Shown here: one piece after another, positions 1 through 11,903 of the stretch
Layout: the number at the start of each line of letters is the position of its first letter
Position numbering within the stretch: position 1 is the stretch's first letter
Origin: Sistotremastrum niveocremeum HHB9708
Taxonomy: Eukaryota > Basidiomycota > Agaricomycetes > Sistotremastrales > Sistotremastraceae
NCBI GenBank assembly: GCA_001630475.1
Contig: KV419413.1
Coordinates: 168,787-232,786, forward strand
Direction of reading: 5' to 3'
DNA length: 64,000 bases
The notes under the pieces: model-generated
Told to the model about the DNA's origin: nothing
The model's database searches: none
The model's input: the letters and a program-made list of their open reading frames with translations, nothing else
Translations under genes and position numbers: made by a program

Positions 1-1
1 G

Positions 2-247
2 GTCCTTTCTAACGATGAGGAAACCTGCGAAAGGGCACGCCAGCTCGTTGCTCGCATGGCAGCTCTCGGTCATATTCCGCTTCCTCCATATGCACGACCA
101 CCTTTCGGGGATTCTTCTGCATTTGAGCAGAGACCTCGCAATGGCTCCGATAGTCCTCGGACCGTCAGCCTGAGCTTCGATGAGCCCAACACCTCGCGTT
201 CTCCTGCAGCTTCTTCTCTGCATCTCCAGATAGAAGCTGCCGACTGA
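2..247 (+). CDS. 3' end of an unknown protein, cut by the window edge
   Basis: The frame is open from the first base and ends at TGA 245-247, giving the last 81 codons of a longer gene whose 5' part is outside the window. The piece starts with a charged, helix-like stretch (residues DEETCERARQLVARMAALG) and becomes rich in Ser, Pro and Asn, as expected of a disordered C-terminal tail. No domain is recognisable. It could be an artefact of an open frame, but the switch from helical to Ser/Pro-rich sequence and the position at a contig-like edge favour a real tail. Confidence 0.5.
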   Translation, partial: VLSNDEETCERARQLVARMAALGHIPLPPYARPPFGDSSAFEQRPRNGSDSPRTVSLSFDEPNTSRSPAASSLHLQIEAAD

Positions 248-831
248 TGTGAGTTGTTGACAGTGCAGTCAAGTCCTACGAATCTAATATGACGCGTTCA
301 GGGGCTTCATTCCGTCTTGTCTTTGCGTTCCAAAATCAGGAAGAACAGCTATCCGGATGCGCAGTGATTTATGTAGCAGAATCGTGGTTCATCAATCAGG
401 AGGACAATCTGATGCTCTTATAGTTGACAGAACGTTTTATAGCCAATCTGGCACAGTGTTTAAATGAAAGCTATGAGCGTGGCGCTCTGCAATGATTGAA
501 ACGTAGTCGTCAACGGAGAAGATATAAAATTGACATTCTACACCACTCCTATCCTAACTCATGTAAGACTCTGTCATGATGAACTTCAGGATTGGCTTGA
601 GCTTGACAACGACCAGACAATCAGAAAACCCTTGGCCAATGCAAAAGAGAAAAGGACCCAAACGAGACGCCGCGGTGTGACAGGCGCGCATATCATTCCA
701 GGATGGTATAATTGGCTCAGTCTCTCATCGCATTGATAGCTCTGACAGAGTCTGGCCAAGACAATCGAGGGGGAGAATGTTCTTGGACACAGCTTAGCGA
801 TCACGCGCACCGCTTTCAGAGAAGACTCAAA
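248..831. other. Intergenic stretch, no gene seen
   Basis: Short open frames occur on both strands at 530-810 but they overlap each other, have no splice-compatible continuation and no recognisable domain. I see nothing else here. Confidence 0.5.
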
Positions 832-1340
832 TAGTGTTCCAAGGTCCAGTCACGACTGGACTTTTGACCCCCAGAGGGTGCGACTGGCAACTGCCGGTCC
901 GGTTGCCGTCCAAAATTTGGCGTGACTGGCAACTGCGACTGCGGTTGCGGTCCGGCGACCGGTCACGGCTGCGACCAGTTGCGCAACCAGTCACGGCCAC
1001 TTTTTCCAGTCACAACTGGTCTTATGTCAATATTTTAATCATTATTATATTATATATACTGTATATACACCTCATATGATGTGGTACATGCATATAGAGA
1101 CCAATATATACCAGATATGTCACCATAAACACCCATTTGAGACCCAAAATACCCTCCAGGTACCCTGGTTGGGGACCCTTAAGGGTCCTCGGTTGCGACC
1201 ACAGTCACGACCGGTCATGACTGCGGTTGCCGGTTGCCTGATTTTCCAAGAACCTAGGTAACCGGCAACTGCGGTCCGGTCACGGTCCGGTCGCGACCTG
1301 CGGTTGCCACCGGTCACGGCAACTGGACCTTGGAACACTA
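832..1340. mobile_element. Non-autonomous hAT-type element (MITE) with 19-bp TIRs and 8-bp target-site duplication
   Basis: The ends are a perfect 19-bp inverted repeat, TAGTGTTCCAAGGTCCAGT at 832-850 and its reverse complement at 1322-1340. The element is flanked by a direct 8-bp repeat GACTCAAA at 824-831 and 1341-1348. Eight-base duplications and TIRs starting TAGTG are typical of the hAT superfamily of DNA transposons. It is 509 bp, has no transposase frame, and is G+C-rich near both ends with an AT-rich centre (about 1025-1080). The subterminal parts are packed with variants of CCAGTC/GACTGG and CCGGTC/GACCGG, including a palindrome near 845-858. Such subterminal repeats are usual transposase binding sites in hAT elements. 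The perfect TIRs and duplication suggest a recent insertion. Confidence 0.9.
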
Positions 1341-3236
1341 GACTCAAAAACGATACTACGTGTTAAATAATGAATCCAAAGGCGATGCGAGTTTGATGTC
1401 AGCCCTGAAAGAAAGAGAGTTCAATATTCAGCAGCAATCACCGGTGAAGTTATGCAGAGATGACGAACGGGACTCGGGAGAGAAAAATCGGAGCTCCTAG
1501 AGTTGAGCTTCGAGCGATGCACTTGTATTTCTCGCGATGTCGGATCCAGATAGGCATCAGTTCGAGATTATGCCAAACCCCCATAAAGGTATGGTTGTGT
1601 TATTGAGTGGTCACCAGAACGGAGAACATCAAGAGACCAACCACGCAGAATAATCCTTGAAACTTGAAGCTTGAAGGGGCGGTCTACAAACCTGGATACC
1701 GCTCATGTCAAAGTCGGATCGGTAGGCTTGAGACGGGTGAGTGGGTTGATCAGAGCGATTGAGAAATATGTCGTGTCTGCGCGTGCTTCACCAGAAAGAA
1801 CTGAAAGAACTCGAGGAAGTGAGCGGACCGCCAGTGGTGAGATGTTCGGAAGCGGAAGCGGAAGTTCGAGCCGCCTCTTGACTACACGCCCATTTCGGCC
1901 AGAGGTCGCGTCGATATCTGAGCTCCGACATGGCCCTGATACCCACGCTCGACCTCAACCGACGTTCGCTTGTTGTCAGTCGGATATGGTTGCTTGGGAC
2001 GTCGCCCTGACATCGCAGCGACATCTTTTGAGATCGCCCGCCGTCTCAAAGGATATGCAAGTTTTTGAGATCCGGACACCAAACTAGGCTCAGATAGCGT
2101 AGGCCCCGCAGCTAATTCTCTAATAGTAAAATTCATTGAGAGTAGTGTAGAACATCTCCCTACCATTGCCCAAGTGTTTGCGAAACGCTGCTCATCGTTT
2201 GCGCAGATGACGAGATCGCCCGCTCGCCTCGCGAAAGCGCGGAAAACTGCAAAGTCCAACTTCAACTGTGTTCTCACGTGACTGTGACTTTCAAGTTTCA
2301 ACCAAGCGTGGGCGGAGTTTTGCCAACTTCAACTTGTCCCTTCATCATCTTCGCCTCCATCGTCGTCGTCCTCACACTTTGCATCCCCGAGAAGAAAACA
2401 TGATACCTGTCAGTGACCTTCTCTCTTTTCGTTTGCGATGCTCAATGTTCTTTTTTCCCCACTCCTCGTCTCAGGCACATTGCTCGTCGTCAAATTGGGT
2501 GAAGGTTGTGAAGAGTGCTTGTGGGGTCGGGTCATAAGGTACGCATTTTCTCATTTCAAGTTCATCTTATCGTTGCTTATTGTCTTTCCCTTCTCTTTTC
2601 AGAATCGTTGCGAACATGCATCCGTCTTGAAGAACGTGAACCAAGTCACAGGTAAGCACTCGATGAGGAACGTCGTGCCCAGTCTTCTCACTCGAACGTA
2701 GTAACTCTTACGACTCGATCATGTTCAAGACAACGCTTCCTTTCTCTGTTGAGCTAAGCTTTTGTTCACTTTCCTCTTTGACAATTGCTGACTTGTCCAT
2801 TGGGTTTACCTCCGCTCACTACTTTCCGCACGCCTCCGATAAAAGTGAGTTTCTTGATTTTTTCAAGTTTATCTTTCGGTTGATCTTCATGCCAGAACCC
2901 CTCTGAGATCGAAAGTTGAGAAGTGTAGGATATCAAGGTGACGGAAATTTGGAATCAGAGTGACACAGTAGATATTGCAGGGCTTGCACAAATCGTAGTC
3001 GACTGTATTCTTAGTAGCAGATGAATATAATCTTTGTTTTTACATCAATTGATTGCAATGAATGAATAATTATAATCAATTGAAAAAATATTCTAAACGA
3101 GCTGTGTCCTGCGTGTCTCGCCCTCGACGTCTCGTAGAGATTGAGGACGATGTCGAGTTGAGGTCCTCCTCAAAAGAGGCGAATTTGAGCTTATTCACGC
3201 GGCCACCATGACATCGGCCGCCTGCGGAGCCGTCGG
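1341..3236. other. Long region upstream of F1, no convincing gene
   Basis: Frames at 1671-2087 (+) and 1882-2301 (-) overlap antisense and show no domain, so neither is called. From about 2340 to 2860 there are pyrimidine-rich tracts and several GT-AG-compatible borders (for example an AG before 2603 and a GTAAG at about 2652). These could be a transcribed leader or a small spliced gene, but I cannot build a consistent product. An AT-rich 10-bp inverted repeat lies at 3045-3083. Confidence 0.35.
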
Positions 3237-5034
3237 ATGTCGCTTGAGGTTGACGCGTCGATCTCAAATTGGGCTCCGACCGAAATGGGCGTGTACAACT
3301 CGAACAAGGTAGGTGGCATCGCCGAATTGAAACTTGCCCAATCGTCTACTATATCTCATACAATACTTTCAGATCCGATTATCACGACAGAACTTGCTTG
3401 GCCGCGAATTGAAAGCTCGTGACCTTACACCACTTGAGGAGATGTGAGCTCGTCTGTGTGACTTATCCAGATCCTTCCATTTTCACAATGTTCTGCTGCG
3501 CAGCTCAGGGTACCAAGAGTCATCTGACGATCAGTTTTCGAGGGAACATTCGGGTGGCACGACCCAAGGTGAGATAGTATGAATACTTGCGATCTTTGGC
3601 TGACAAAACTTCTTTCAGCGCGTTCAACATTCGGCCTAACTCCTAATTCTCCGCCTTCAATGAAACATCAGATCCGGCCCCCTCCGTTTCTCACTTTGCC
3701 GACTGAGTTGATTCTGGAGATCCTGCAATACTGCCTGATGTTCTCGTATGGACGTGGTGCTTCAAAGATTCCGCCCCCCTTCTTTGTGTGAGTAAATTTT
3801 GATCGAACCAGTACTTGGGAGATGATTTATGGACGTCAGATGCGCACGATGGAGGGCCATCGCGATCGGATCTCCGTCCCTATGGAATAAAATTGACCTT
3901 TCTTGGGTGCCCGAACTTGTGGGGATTTTCTTAGATCGCAGTGAGACGTGTCTGCTGGAGGTGTCTTTCTCCAACGAGAAAATGGAACGATGGTCGGAGA
4001 AGGAAGACTCAAGGCTCAGCGTCATCGGAAGACTCCTGGCTCAAAATGCCTCCAGAATATCGCGACTTCGAATCTCCTGGGTGACATCTTACTACTCCCT
4101 TTCTGGATTTTTATCCCGGTACATCTTGCAAAGCGAATTCAGCTCCCTTATCTCGCTCGAGATAAAGGATTGCAGTGAAGACGTGTTTAGCGTTGCTCTC
4201 AACACGCCACGCTTACAACGATTCGACTTCTTTGGGCACCCGATCAATATCCCCAAAGTAACCCCCGATAACGTCGTCACATTTACCTACGATTGGTGCA
4301 ATTTGAGCACACAAAGAATTCTCGAGCTGCTCTCACAATTCCCAAACCTGACGCATCTCAAGATCATAAACGACACTCCACTTGATCTATCGCCTGAAGT
4401 TAATCATCCTGTCATCACACTTCCGGCTCTTCACAGCCTCTCCTTGGACGAACTCACTGTGTCATCCGCAATCTCGTTGTTTGCACGACTCGAGATGCCG
4501 TCTTTGATGGAAGTGGACCTAGGAATTGTGAAAGAATCTTCTGAGAACGAGATATGCGAGACCTTCCTTGGACCATATCTCGCGGAATCTGATACCTTGT
4601 TTGTTGTCAAAATGGACACAATCATACATTATCTCGCTAAATCCGAGTCGGGATTCTGCATTCGCGTCGAACACAGACATGAGGAAGAACACCTGTTACA
4701 GGCCTCTCTGACGCAACTCGCGTCATACCGGAACAAGATCTCAAACCTCTCCTTGGCCGGCCTGACCTTGCCGCCCGTGTCTGACATTGTCCAGATCTTA
4801 GGCGCATGGTCCCGTCTAACTCATCTTGACGTATTGATGCATCACGCAGATTTCGAAAGGCTATTGACGGCCCTGGAACAAGAGACACCCCTACTCTGTC
4901 CCCTCCTTCGAAACCTTGAATACGCGTGTATAGGTCTTCCAGAGTCACGAATGGGACAATTCCGTGATTTTCGAGCCAGTCGCGGCTGTCCGATTCAGCT
5001 GACAGACCAAATGAGTGCTCTTCTGGAAGACTGA
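3237..5034 (+). CDS. F-box-like/leucine-rich protein F1 (523 aa)
   Basis: Putative SCF ubiquitin-ligase substrate adaptor: the F-box would bind SKP1 and the leucine-rich C-terminal half would select the substrate. Exons join as 3237-3308, 3373-3443, 3504-3568, 3619-3787 and 3840-5034, and all borders are GT-AG and keep frame. The F-box core reads LPTELILEILQYC in exon 4 and continues across the last intron as CARWRAIAIGSPSLW, the usual helix that closes the domain. The rest of exon 5 holds about ten degenerate leucine-rich segments (pattern hhxLxLxxLxL). F1 is the only family member here with an additional 5' coding exon. Its ending is shorter than the relatives: the chain stops after MSALLED, without the TKGF-like motif that follows the LDCSETKF block elsewhere. 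The start ATG 3237 is the first in frame after a stop. Domain assignment is by motif only. Confidence 0.85.
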
Positions 5035-5632
5035 AAGCGACAATAGAGTGATGACAAGAGGGTCAGTCACATTTTCCCGAACTTCAGAGTCCAACTAATA
5101 AGCCTTCCGAATTGTAGGGTGATGCGAGTGACATGCGACCAACTCGTGGCCCGCTGTGTTTTGTTGCGTCAAAGCATGGCTATTGTGCTTGCACACAATA
5201 TCATGGCGCTAAGACATCTGATCCTGTATAGGACTAGGGATCATCGAGTTGATAGGCCTGTACGTACAGAATATACTGATTATGATACAATCATGCGGCT
5301 CGATTATAGTCAAACTTGAATATATACACTCTAATTCTGAAAATCAAACTTCACTCCACAGTCGTATGTAATGAGTTGTTATATAGTGACAAGTCTTTGA
5401 TAACCAGCTGCAGCCAACTCAACTCGTTCTCGACTTGAAAGGCAAATGTCCCAAATTTCAAATATTTAGTGTGCCTTTCGGATGCTTGATCGGATGTACA
5501 CGGTTCGGCATCCATACGTCTCTTACCGGTACCTTCATCGAGCAAGCAGTACTGGCATCCCTTCCAATCCGAACTACAACTTCTCCAGATCTGCTGCCGA
5601 CGGCATCAACCTTTCCAATCATCACCGCCGTC
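5035..5632. other. F1-F2 intergenic region
   Basis: About 600 bp between the F1 stop and the F2 start. The frame of F2 exon 1 stays open upstream of the ATG, but only from a non-ATG codon, so I treat it as leader. Nothing else is recognised. Confidence 0.4.
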
Positions 5633-7431
5633 ATGGAGACATCAGAGAGACCAGGGGACGGTTCAGTCGACACACAGAGCACTACTTCTCTTCCTAGTCT
5701 GGGAGAATTGTCCCGATTCATGGACAGACTTGATCAAGGACTTCGTCGTGAAATGTCAGTTTAAAAGCCACTTCTCTCTCGATGGAAAGCTTAGATTCCA
5801 ACAGGCGGAAACTCCTGGACAACGAGGGTGCGTCGAGAGGCTCAGAGTTCAGCGCATTTCAGCAAAGTAAGTGATTGGGTCCACGCTTTTGACTACATAA
5901 AACTCATTTTGATCCGCGTCTCAGCCATAACTGAGATGTCTGAAAGGCTCGTACAGTCTGAACGGCTCTTGAAAACACAGCGCAACGTTTGTTCCCCGGC
6001 CTGGCGTTTGGCCGACGAGATGGTCCTGGAGATTCTAAAACACTGTGAATTCTTTAACGAAAACGAAAGCTCGTGGGAAATGAAGAAAGTGAAGATTCCT
6101 CCTGCCTTCAGCCTGTGAGTTGACTCTGCCGGCGCCTGTCGAAGGAAATACCGAACTCACCTTGTTCTGCCAGGTGTGCAAAATGGAGGAACGTTGCCAT
6201 AAACTCGCCATCCCTATGGACTAGAGTTCGTTTGCCCATGAGCTCAAAACTTCTCGATCTATGCCTGCGACGCAGTAAAGCTCTTCCTCTTAAGATGAGC
6301 ATTCTTTGTGAAGGCTTCTTGGCGCTCGGAGCGAAGCGATTAGAACGCTATCGTAATGTTCTTCGCGATGCCCTCCCTCGCATCAACCACCTAACTATCG
6401 AGTGGGATGAGGAGGAAGATGGCCTCGACAATTTCCTTTGCAAGTACATCGGGCAAATTGAACTGAGTTCTCTGAGAACAGTGAAGATAACGGATGGCAC
6501 TGGTGACCGGCGATTCGATCCGCCCCGCGCTACTTTGAATGCGCCGTTGCTCTATCGCCTCGAGTTCTACGGCGTGCCACCACGCGTCCCTTTTGTCGTA
6601 TCCGACAAACTAGTGGAACTCAAACTCGCGGGAGATTCCCTTTATGCGGAGTCAATATTGCTCGCACTTGCTCGATTCCCACATCTCGAACATTGCGACA
6701 TAGTCATTGATGATCCCCTTCCTGCATCCCCAGAAAGCCATCCTCGTCGTATAGCCCTCCCGAGGCTTCAAAGCTTGCGAGTGACAAATCTTCCTATGTC
6801 GGAAGTCGTCTACTTTTTCCGTTACCTCGACATCCCCGATTCAGCGAACTTGAAGGTTGGGATTGAAGATGATTCGCCGGTTCCGATCCCATTCAAGAAC
6901 TTTCTTGGGCTCCGCATGTCCTCATATGACGAATTATCAGTCTCTCATGAGAGAGGCACTGCTTGTTCACTAACTTCCACATCGAAATCACTTGGAAAAC
7001 TGGAATTCAGAGAGTTCAGCGTCAGCGTCCTGGAGCTTGCCTCACATTTACCCGATCTCTCGGTTGTCAACTTCGACATGCCCTCTCTTCCTTCTCACGC
7101 CGACCTTATTCACATTCTCCAGTGCTGGCCACACCTCACACATATCGGTGTTCACACTCGCACAAAACAGTTCAAGGTGCTTCTGACCGCATTGCAGGAC
7201 ACATCACCCCTTTTGTGTCCCCGCCTCCAAACCCTTGACTGTACGGGCACAAAATTCAGTGTGTCGAGGATGTCACACTTCCTTCAATTCCGTGCCGGTC
7301 ATGATGCACCTCTTCACAAGCTTCAGCTGACGAAAGGCTTTGTGACCGAAGGCATTGAAGAACTGGTCGCCTTGGTGCCTGTGATCACCGAGATCGAAGC
7401 CACTGGAAAGCCAAAATATGCTGAAGAATGA
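5633..7431 (+). CDS. F-box-like/leucine-rich protein F2 (543 aa)
   Basis: Four coding exons: 5633-5754, 5805-5866, 5925-6114 and 6174-7431, with intron phases 2, 1, 2. Exon 1 (122 nt) encodes an acidic, Ser/Thr-rich start and ends in a helix LSRFMDRLDQGLRREM. Exon 2 (62 nt) is a short polar linker. Exon 3 carries a Gln/Arg-rich helix and the F-box core LADEMVLEILKHC. Exon 4 opens with CAKWRNVAINSPSLW and continues as a leucine-rich domain ending in the family's Cys motif LDCTGTKF and a TKGF motif. ATG 5633 was chosen because the helix-linker-F-box order then matches F4 exactly. F2 follows F1 in the same orientation and is probably a tandem copy, although its N-terminal helix has lost the Cys seen in most relatives. 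Confidence 0.87.
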
Positions 7432-7963
7432 AGTTCAGATTTCTGTGGAGAATTGAGCGAACGACGATTGTGAGGTCTGAGAGAAGGTAGCAATTAGTTT
7501 GTAGTCCAGATATGTTGAGTGATATCTCTTCTCGATTTTTGATCATCTGGACGCTAGCGCTGTACTGATACAGTTTTCGATTCGTTCTTGAGCCAATGTT
7601 GAGTGATGTAATGCTAGTATATCTTGTACGGTAGAAGTAATCAAATTGCACGGTGACTTGTCAAAAAGGGCAAACCTAGTGATGGGGCCTCGGATGGCAT
7701 GCTCTGATGGTGACTGGCTCAACGCTCGACCCTTGAGACGCGCTTGTCACGCCGTGTTGTCACGTTTCGAATTTCCCCAATACTTAACGTGTCGACCAAG
7801 TTCGGAAGCCGCCGCAGTGAAGCTCACTTGCGATCGCGCTTGCCAGCCTGAGCAACACTGGCCCTTTGAACCAGTACGTGAACCAGTCGAAAGGGCTTTC
7901 AAGTTGCTTATACATCTTATGCATATCCCAAAGCCTTTATTCTCCGTGTCGTCAGCTCTGATC
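7432..7963. other. F2-F3 intergenic region
   Basis: A frame is open in phase with F3 upstream of its ATG, including an alternative ATG at 7919, but upstream of that the sequence looks non-coding. No other feature seen. Confidence 0.4.
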
Positions 7964-9771
7964 ATGCCTCCCATGGTTGTGGACGATTTCATCGCGTCAG
8001 AATTATCGGTCATCTGTGCGGATTTCGAGAAAAGGGTCACGAGTCTGCTGTACGTGACACTGAACTGGTGCGAGTATGTGGAGAACATGATCTGAGGCAT
8101 GCCTAGGCATCAACAGACACGCAAACAATGCGGTCCAAGCGATGAGTTGAGCACAGTCAACGAAAGTGAGTCTGACTCGACATCTCTAGAGTCCAGAATC
8201 TTATTGACATAACTACAATCACAGCTTTCCAGCACGTGGATCGCACGATCTTCAAATCCATCCAATCGATGAAATGGCAATACAATCAACAGAGGCCAGT
8301 CGAGAAGTTAGCCAATGAACTCATATTTGAGATCCTGCAATACTGCAAGGCTGACGAGCCTCATTGTTATCTCCCATCCGCATTCTCCGTGTGTGTACCC
8401 TGAACTATCACACAAAGTCATCAGCTCATTTTGCGAATTAGGTCAACGAAGTGGAGGAATGTCGCGCTTAGTTCCCCTGACTTCTGGACTAATATCTCCC
8501 TTCCTATCCACCCCGACCTCCTTCCTCTTCTGCAAAAGCGCAGCCAATATCGTCCCATTCATGTCACTATCTCCAACGATGATCTTTGGGACGAACGCTC
8601 ACAGGATCAAAGAATCGGCGAGCCTTTGAGGATGTTACTGGGCCAGATCTCTCACCTAAATATCTCATGGGGAGAGGGAGGCACGGAAACTCGAAGTCTC
8701 AACAGTCTCTTGGCCGCCCACGTGAACGAGTGCGACCTCCCTCTTCTTGAACACTTGGAGATCGCGGACTGGGCATCCGACGAATCCGACATGGCATGGC
8801 TGTACACCGGAGCTCTCAAGAATTTAGTATTTGAAGGCAATCCAGCCTCCAAGCCATATATTTGGAAAGACTGGCTCATTGATCTCAGGATCGAATGGAC
8901 GACTATGTCGTCCACCGATATCCTAAATCTCCTCACGGACTGCACCCAGCTGGAACGATGTTCCATCCGCAATGACAGCTCGGGCTCTGGGGATGTCCAG
9001 CCTAGTGAAACTGTGGTGTCACTTCCTGAGCTTCAAACTCTGTACATCGGCTCATTGTATGTAGCCGAGATGATCCATCTCTTCGATCAGCTCGAAATAC
9101 CCTCTTCGGCCGATGTGTCAGTGAGAACCGAGGATCACAGCCACGTGTTTTTCAACAACGTTCGACCGTTCGATGAATTCCTTGGTCCTCGTATCCGGCT
9201 TTACGACGAATTACGGATTCGCAAGTCCTATGCTGGGCTCTCCTATGACCTTAGCTCGAAATCCCGTGGACCACTTTCCGTCCTGAATGGAAGCTCAGAA
9301 CAGGTTCATTCACTCGCCGATCTTGCTTCATACACCAACAGTCTCTCCTCTCTACACTTTGAAGCCGGCACATTACCTTCCCTACCGCATCTTGTCGAGG
9401 CCCTCCGATCCTTACCCCTCATCACCCATATTAGCATCCACAACGGAGAGCAGGGCATGGATATACTTCTCTCCGCTTTAGATCCCCAAGATCTTCATTC
9501 GGAGATTCTTTGTCCCCAACTCGAAAGCCTCGACTGCTCCGAAACAAAATTCGAGTCTTCGCGCTTACAGGAGACGCTGCAAGTCCGAAAGTCAAAGGGC
9601 TTCCCGGTGCGAGAGCTCAAGACGACGAGGGGATTCGTCACTCCTGATTCTGATGGCCTGACTTCGCTTGTCGAACAGCATCATCAGGTGGACCCCATCC
9701 CTGTCAAGTCTTACTTCAGGAGCTTCATGCCTTCGGGAGACGGGACTAGCTCAGCTCAGACAGCTACTTGA
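7964..9771 (+). CDS. F-box-like/leucine-rich protein F3 (546 aa)
   Basis: Exons 7964-8049, 8107-8165, 8225-8390 and 8442-9771 with phases 2, 1, 2. Exon 1 ends with the conserved helix containing ICADFEKRV. Exon 2 is exactly 59 nt, the length found in five family members here. Exon 3 has the helix SIQSMKWQYNQ and the F-box core LANELIFEILQYC. Exon 4 begins STKWRNVALSSPDFW, with Ser-Thr replacing the Cys-Lys found in F4 and F5, a feature shared with F6 and F7. The leucine-rich half ends with LDCSETKF and a TRGF motif followed by a polar tail. An in-frame ATG at 7919 would add 15 residues; I prefer 7964 because exon 1 then has the same 86 nt as F10. Confidence 0.87.
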
Positions 9772-10164
9772 GGAACAAGGGTACGTCTCACTTCTCGTTC
9801 GTCGATGACATCGAATCACGTTGTTTTTCTTTAGAATATGTCTCGAGCCTATTCTCCGATTTTGGCCAATTGGCTTCAACGAAAGAAGCCAAGCTCCATC
9901 AAGAATACAGTGGACTCTAATCTAAATCTATCTATCTATCTTACGGCAAAAGCATAATTAACACACGAATGCACTGCAGATGCTTGTGCACGTTGTGCTA
10001 AATTTTATCTCTCATTTATTCCCATGCAGGCGGTGTGTTAGGACACAGCGAACGTCCTATGCCATCTTTGGCACTCGTGCCTGCGTTCCAGATTTTCATG
10101 CATTCATGTCTAGTCATACTATATTCTGTACTAAACCGGTACCTCTGCGAATAAACTAACTGCC
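9772..10164. other. Convergent 3' region between F3 and a leftward gene
   Basis: Contains a short tetranucleotide run (ATCT repeated, about 9928-9941) and AT-rich sequence suited to transcript ends. No gene seen. Confidence 0.4.
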
Positions 10165-11400
10165 TCAAGTGAACTCGATTTCATTGCTCTCGAGATCAAA
10201 GTATAGGTTAGGATCGCAATAAACGGTCTCGTTGACCTCCTCGCCACATTCCTCGAACTCTCCATCTCGCCAACGCAGCCAGTCATCATAGTGACTCGCC
10301 ACGATCTGTTCCATTTTCCAGCAATCTTCGGCAAACGTCAATTCTTCGAATTTTGCACCCATCTTGTTGAAGTAGTGCTCGCGTAAGGAATGATGCGCAT
10401 CCCACCAGGTTCTGGGCATCTGGCGTCCATATGCGGCCTCGATACGTCGCATACCAAAGAGGATCGCATGGGATTCCTGCAGAATTTCTTCCATTCTTCG
10501 ATTTGAGATCAAAGTGCCATCTCTCTGCAATACGAACTTGCGGGTAATCACCCCGCCCTTCGCTTCGTCGTTTGGAATCGCTGTCAGAGTTATCAGTACA
10601 GGTCGAAGGGATGAATTGGTGTACAAAACGGACAGATTACTTGGCTTCGGTGCGTGCATTGCTCAACGTGATCAGCCCAGTCCTGAAAGTAGAAGAACTG
10701 AAAATCCGGCGGGAACTCTTCGCGCGTATGTTTCGGCCATTTTTTGCCGTAATAAGAAAGTTGATGATACGGGTCATTCCTGGCAGCCAACGCATTGCGC
10801 ATGGCATCTAAGATCATGTCTATCATTCTTTCTGACATCTCTCTATATGCTTCAGCAAAATGTGAACTGTGAATGACGTATGTGAATATTTGGCACTTAG
10901 ATTGGGACGACCAGTATGGACGTACATATATTCCGGCAGCTCCTCATGAGCAGGACTTGACCAGTTCTCCGTAACAGGACTTTCCAACGCACTAGCAATG
11001 CGAAAGACTGGATCTGGTGCCTGACGTGCAACACCAGATATCGGATTTTGTGGCGTGCCAAAGACATCGTCCGACTCAGTTAACTGAACGATGCGAGCAG
11101 GTTCACTGGCAAGGGATGTCGGATTGGGGTGGCGGGAGTGTGTTTCAGATTCGTGTAAAGATCGGGGCATTTCCAGCAAAAATACCCCAACGTCCGTCCG
11201 TTGAGTGCGACTCGAAGGTGTGCTGGGACGTGCTGAATTTGAAGCGCTGGATTAGGCTAAGCACTTGGTTAGGCAAATCAAGAAAAGTGTGCGGAGAAGA
11301 AAAGATCAGTATTGATTTTGACAGAGGCTTCAGCCTTTTCGAACAATAGCTCACCTTTTCGTCACAAAGGGTATGCTCGTGGAGGCAACTGTCTTGATCT
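10165..11400 (-). CDS. Unrecognised protein, at least 340 aa, 5' end uncertain
   Basis: Exons can be joined on the minus strand as ...-11355, 11246-10926, 10866-10625 and 10580-10165, all GT-AG and in frame. The first exon may start near 11400, but no ATG is seen, so a further 5' exon is likely. The N-terminal part is Ser/Thr/Pro-rich and looks disordered. The middle has a helix (SHFAEAYREMSERMIDMILDA by overlapping pieces at about 10866-10800) and then a segment with DWADHVEQC, THR and CPF that could be a small Cys/His metal site, but the spacing fits no zinc finger I know. The C-terminal exon is rich in Trp, Glu and Asp and ends ...ESNEIEFT. I do not recognise the family. It sits opposite to the F-box genes on either side. 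Confidence 0.6.
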
Positions 11401-11903
11401 GCACCTTGAAGCTTGAAGCTTAAAGCCAATTGACGGTAATGGCATTTTATGCGATTTCTTCAGTTACGTAATCACCATTCACTCCCCTCCCCTTCCATCC
11501 ATTTGGGTTAATATTTTGAACTGTCTACACCTTCTCTATCAGACCCTTTCGACACCATAAAAACAGCTCTGAATACTGTCGGAAAGCCACCCAGAAGGCA
11601 GCCCACCACGAGCTTTCGACCAGCCGACCACCTCTCGTGCCCGGCCACCAGCTGCAGGAGTGCCACTGTGCCAGTGACTCGGAAGCCCTACGAAATCCAA
11701 ATTGCCATCTGTACTTCAACACGCCACAAGCTGAACGGGACACGGTGCGGCTCCTTGTCGGCTGAGTCTGATAGTATGACTGACATCGATTTCCACTCCA
11801 GTAAGACTTTGGACCGAACTTGAAACGGCTGCCCGATACCATCGACGCGTTGAGAGACAATCCCTGAATCCTGCGGCAATCTTAAATTAAGATTACTCCC
11901 CAG
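11401..11903. other. Region between the leftward hypothetical gene and F4
   Basis: Frames at 11525-11879 on the minus strand lack splice continuation and domain signs. This is probably a shared or divergent promoter for F4 and the leftward gene. Confidence 0.35.

Noticed and set aside
1671-2301. Two overlapping open frames of about 138 codons on opposite strands
   Set aside because: They are antisense to each other, lack domain signs and do not join to other exons.
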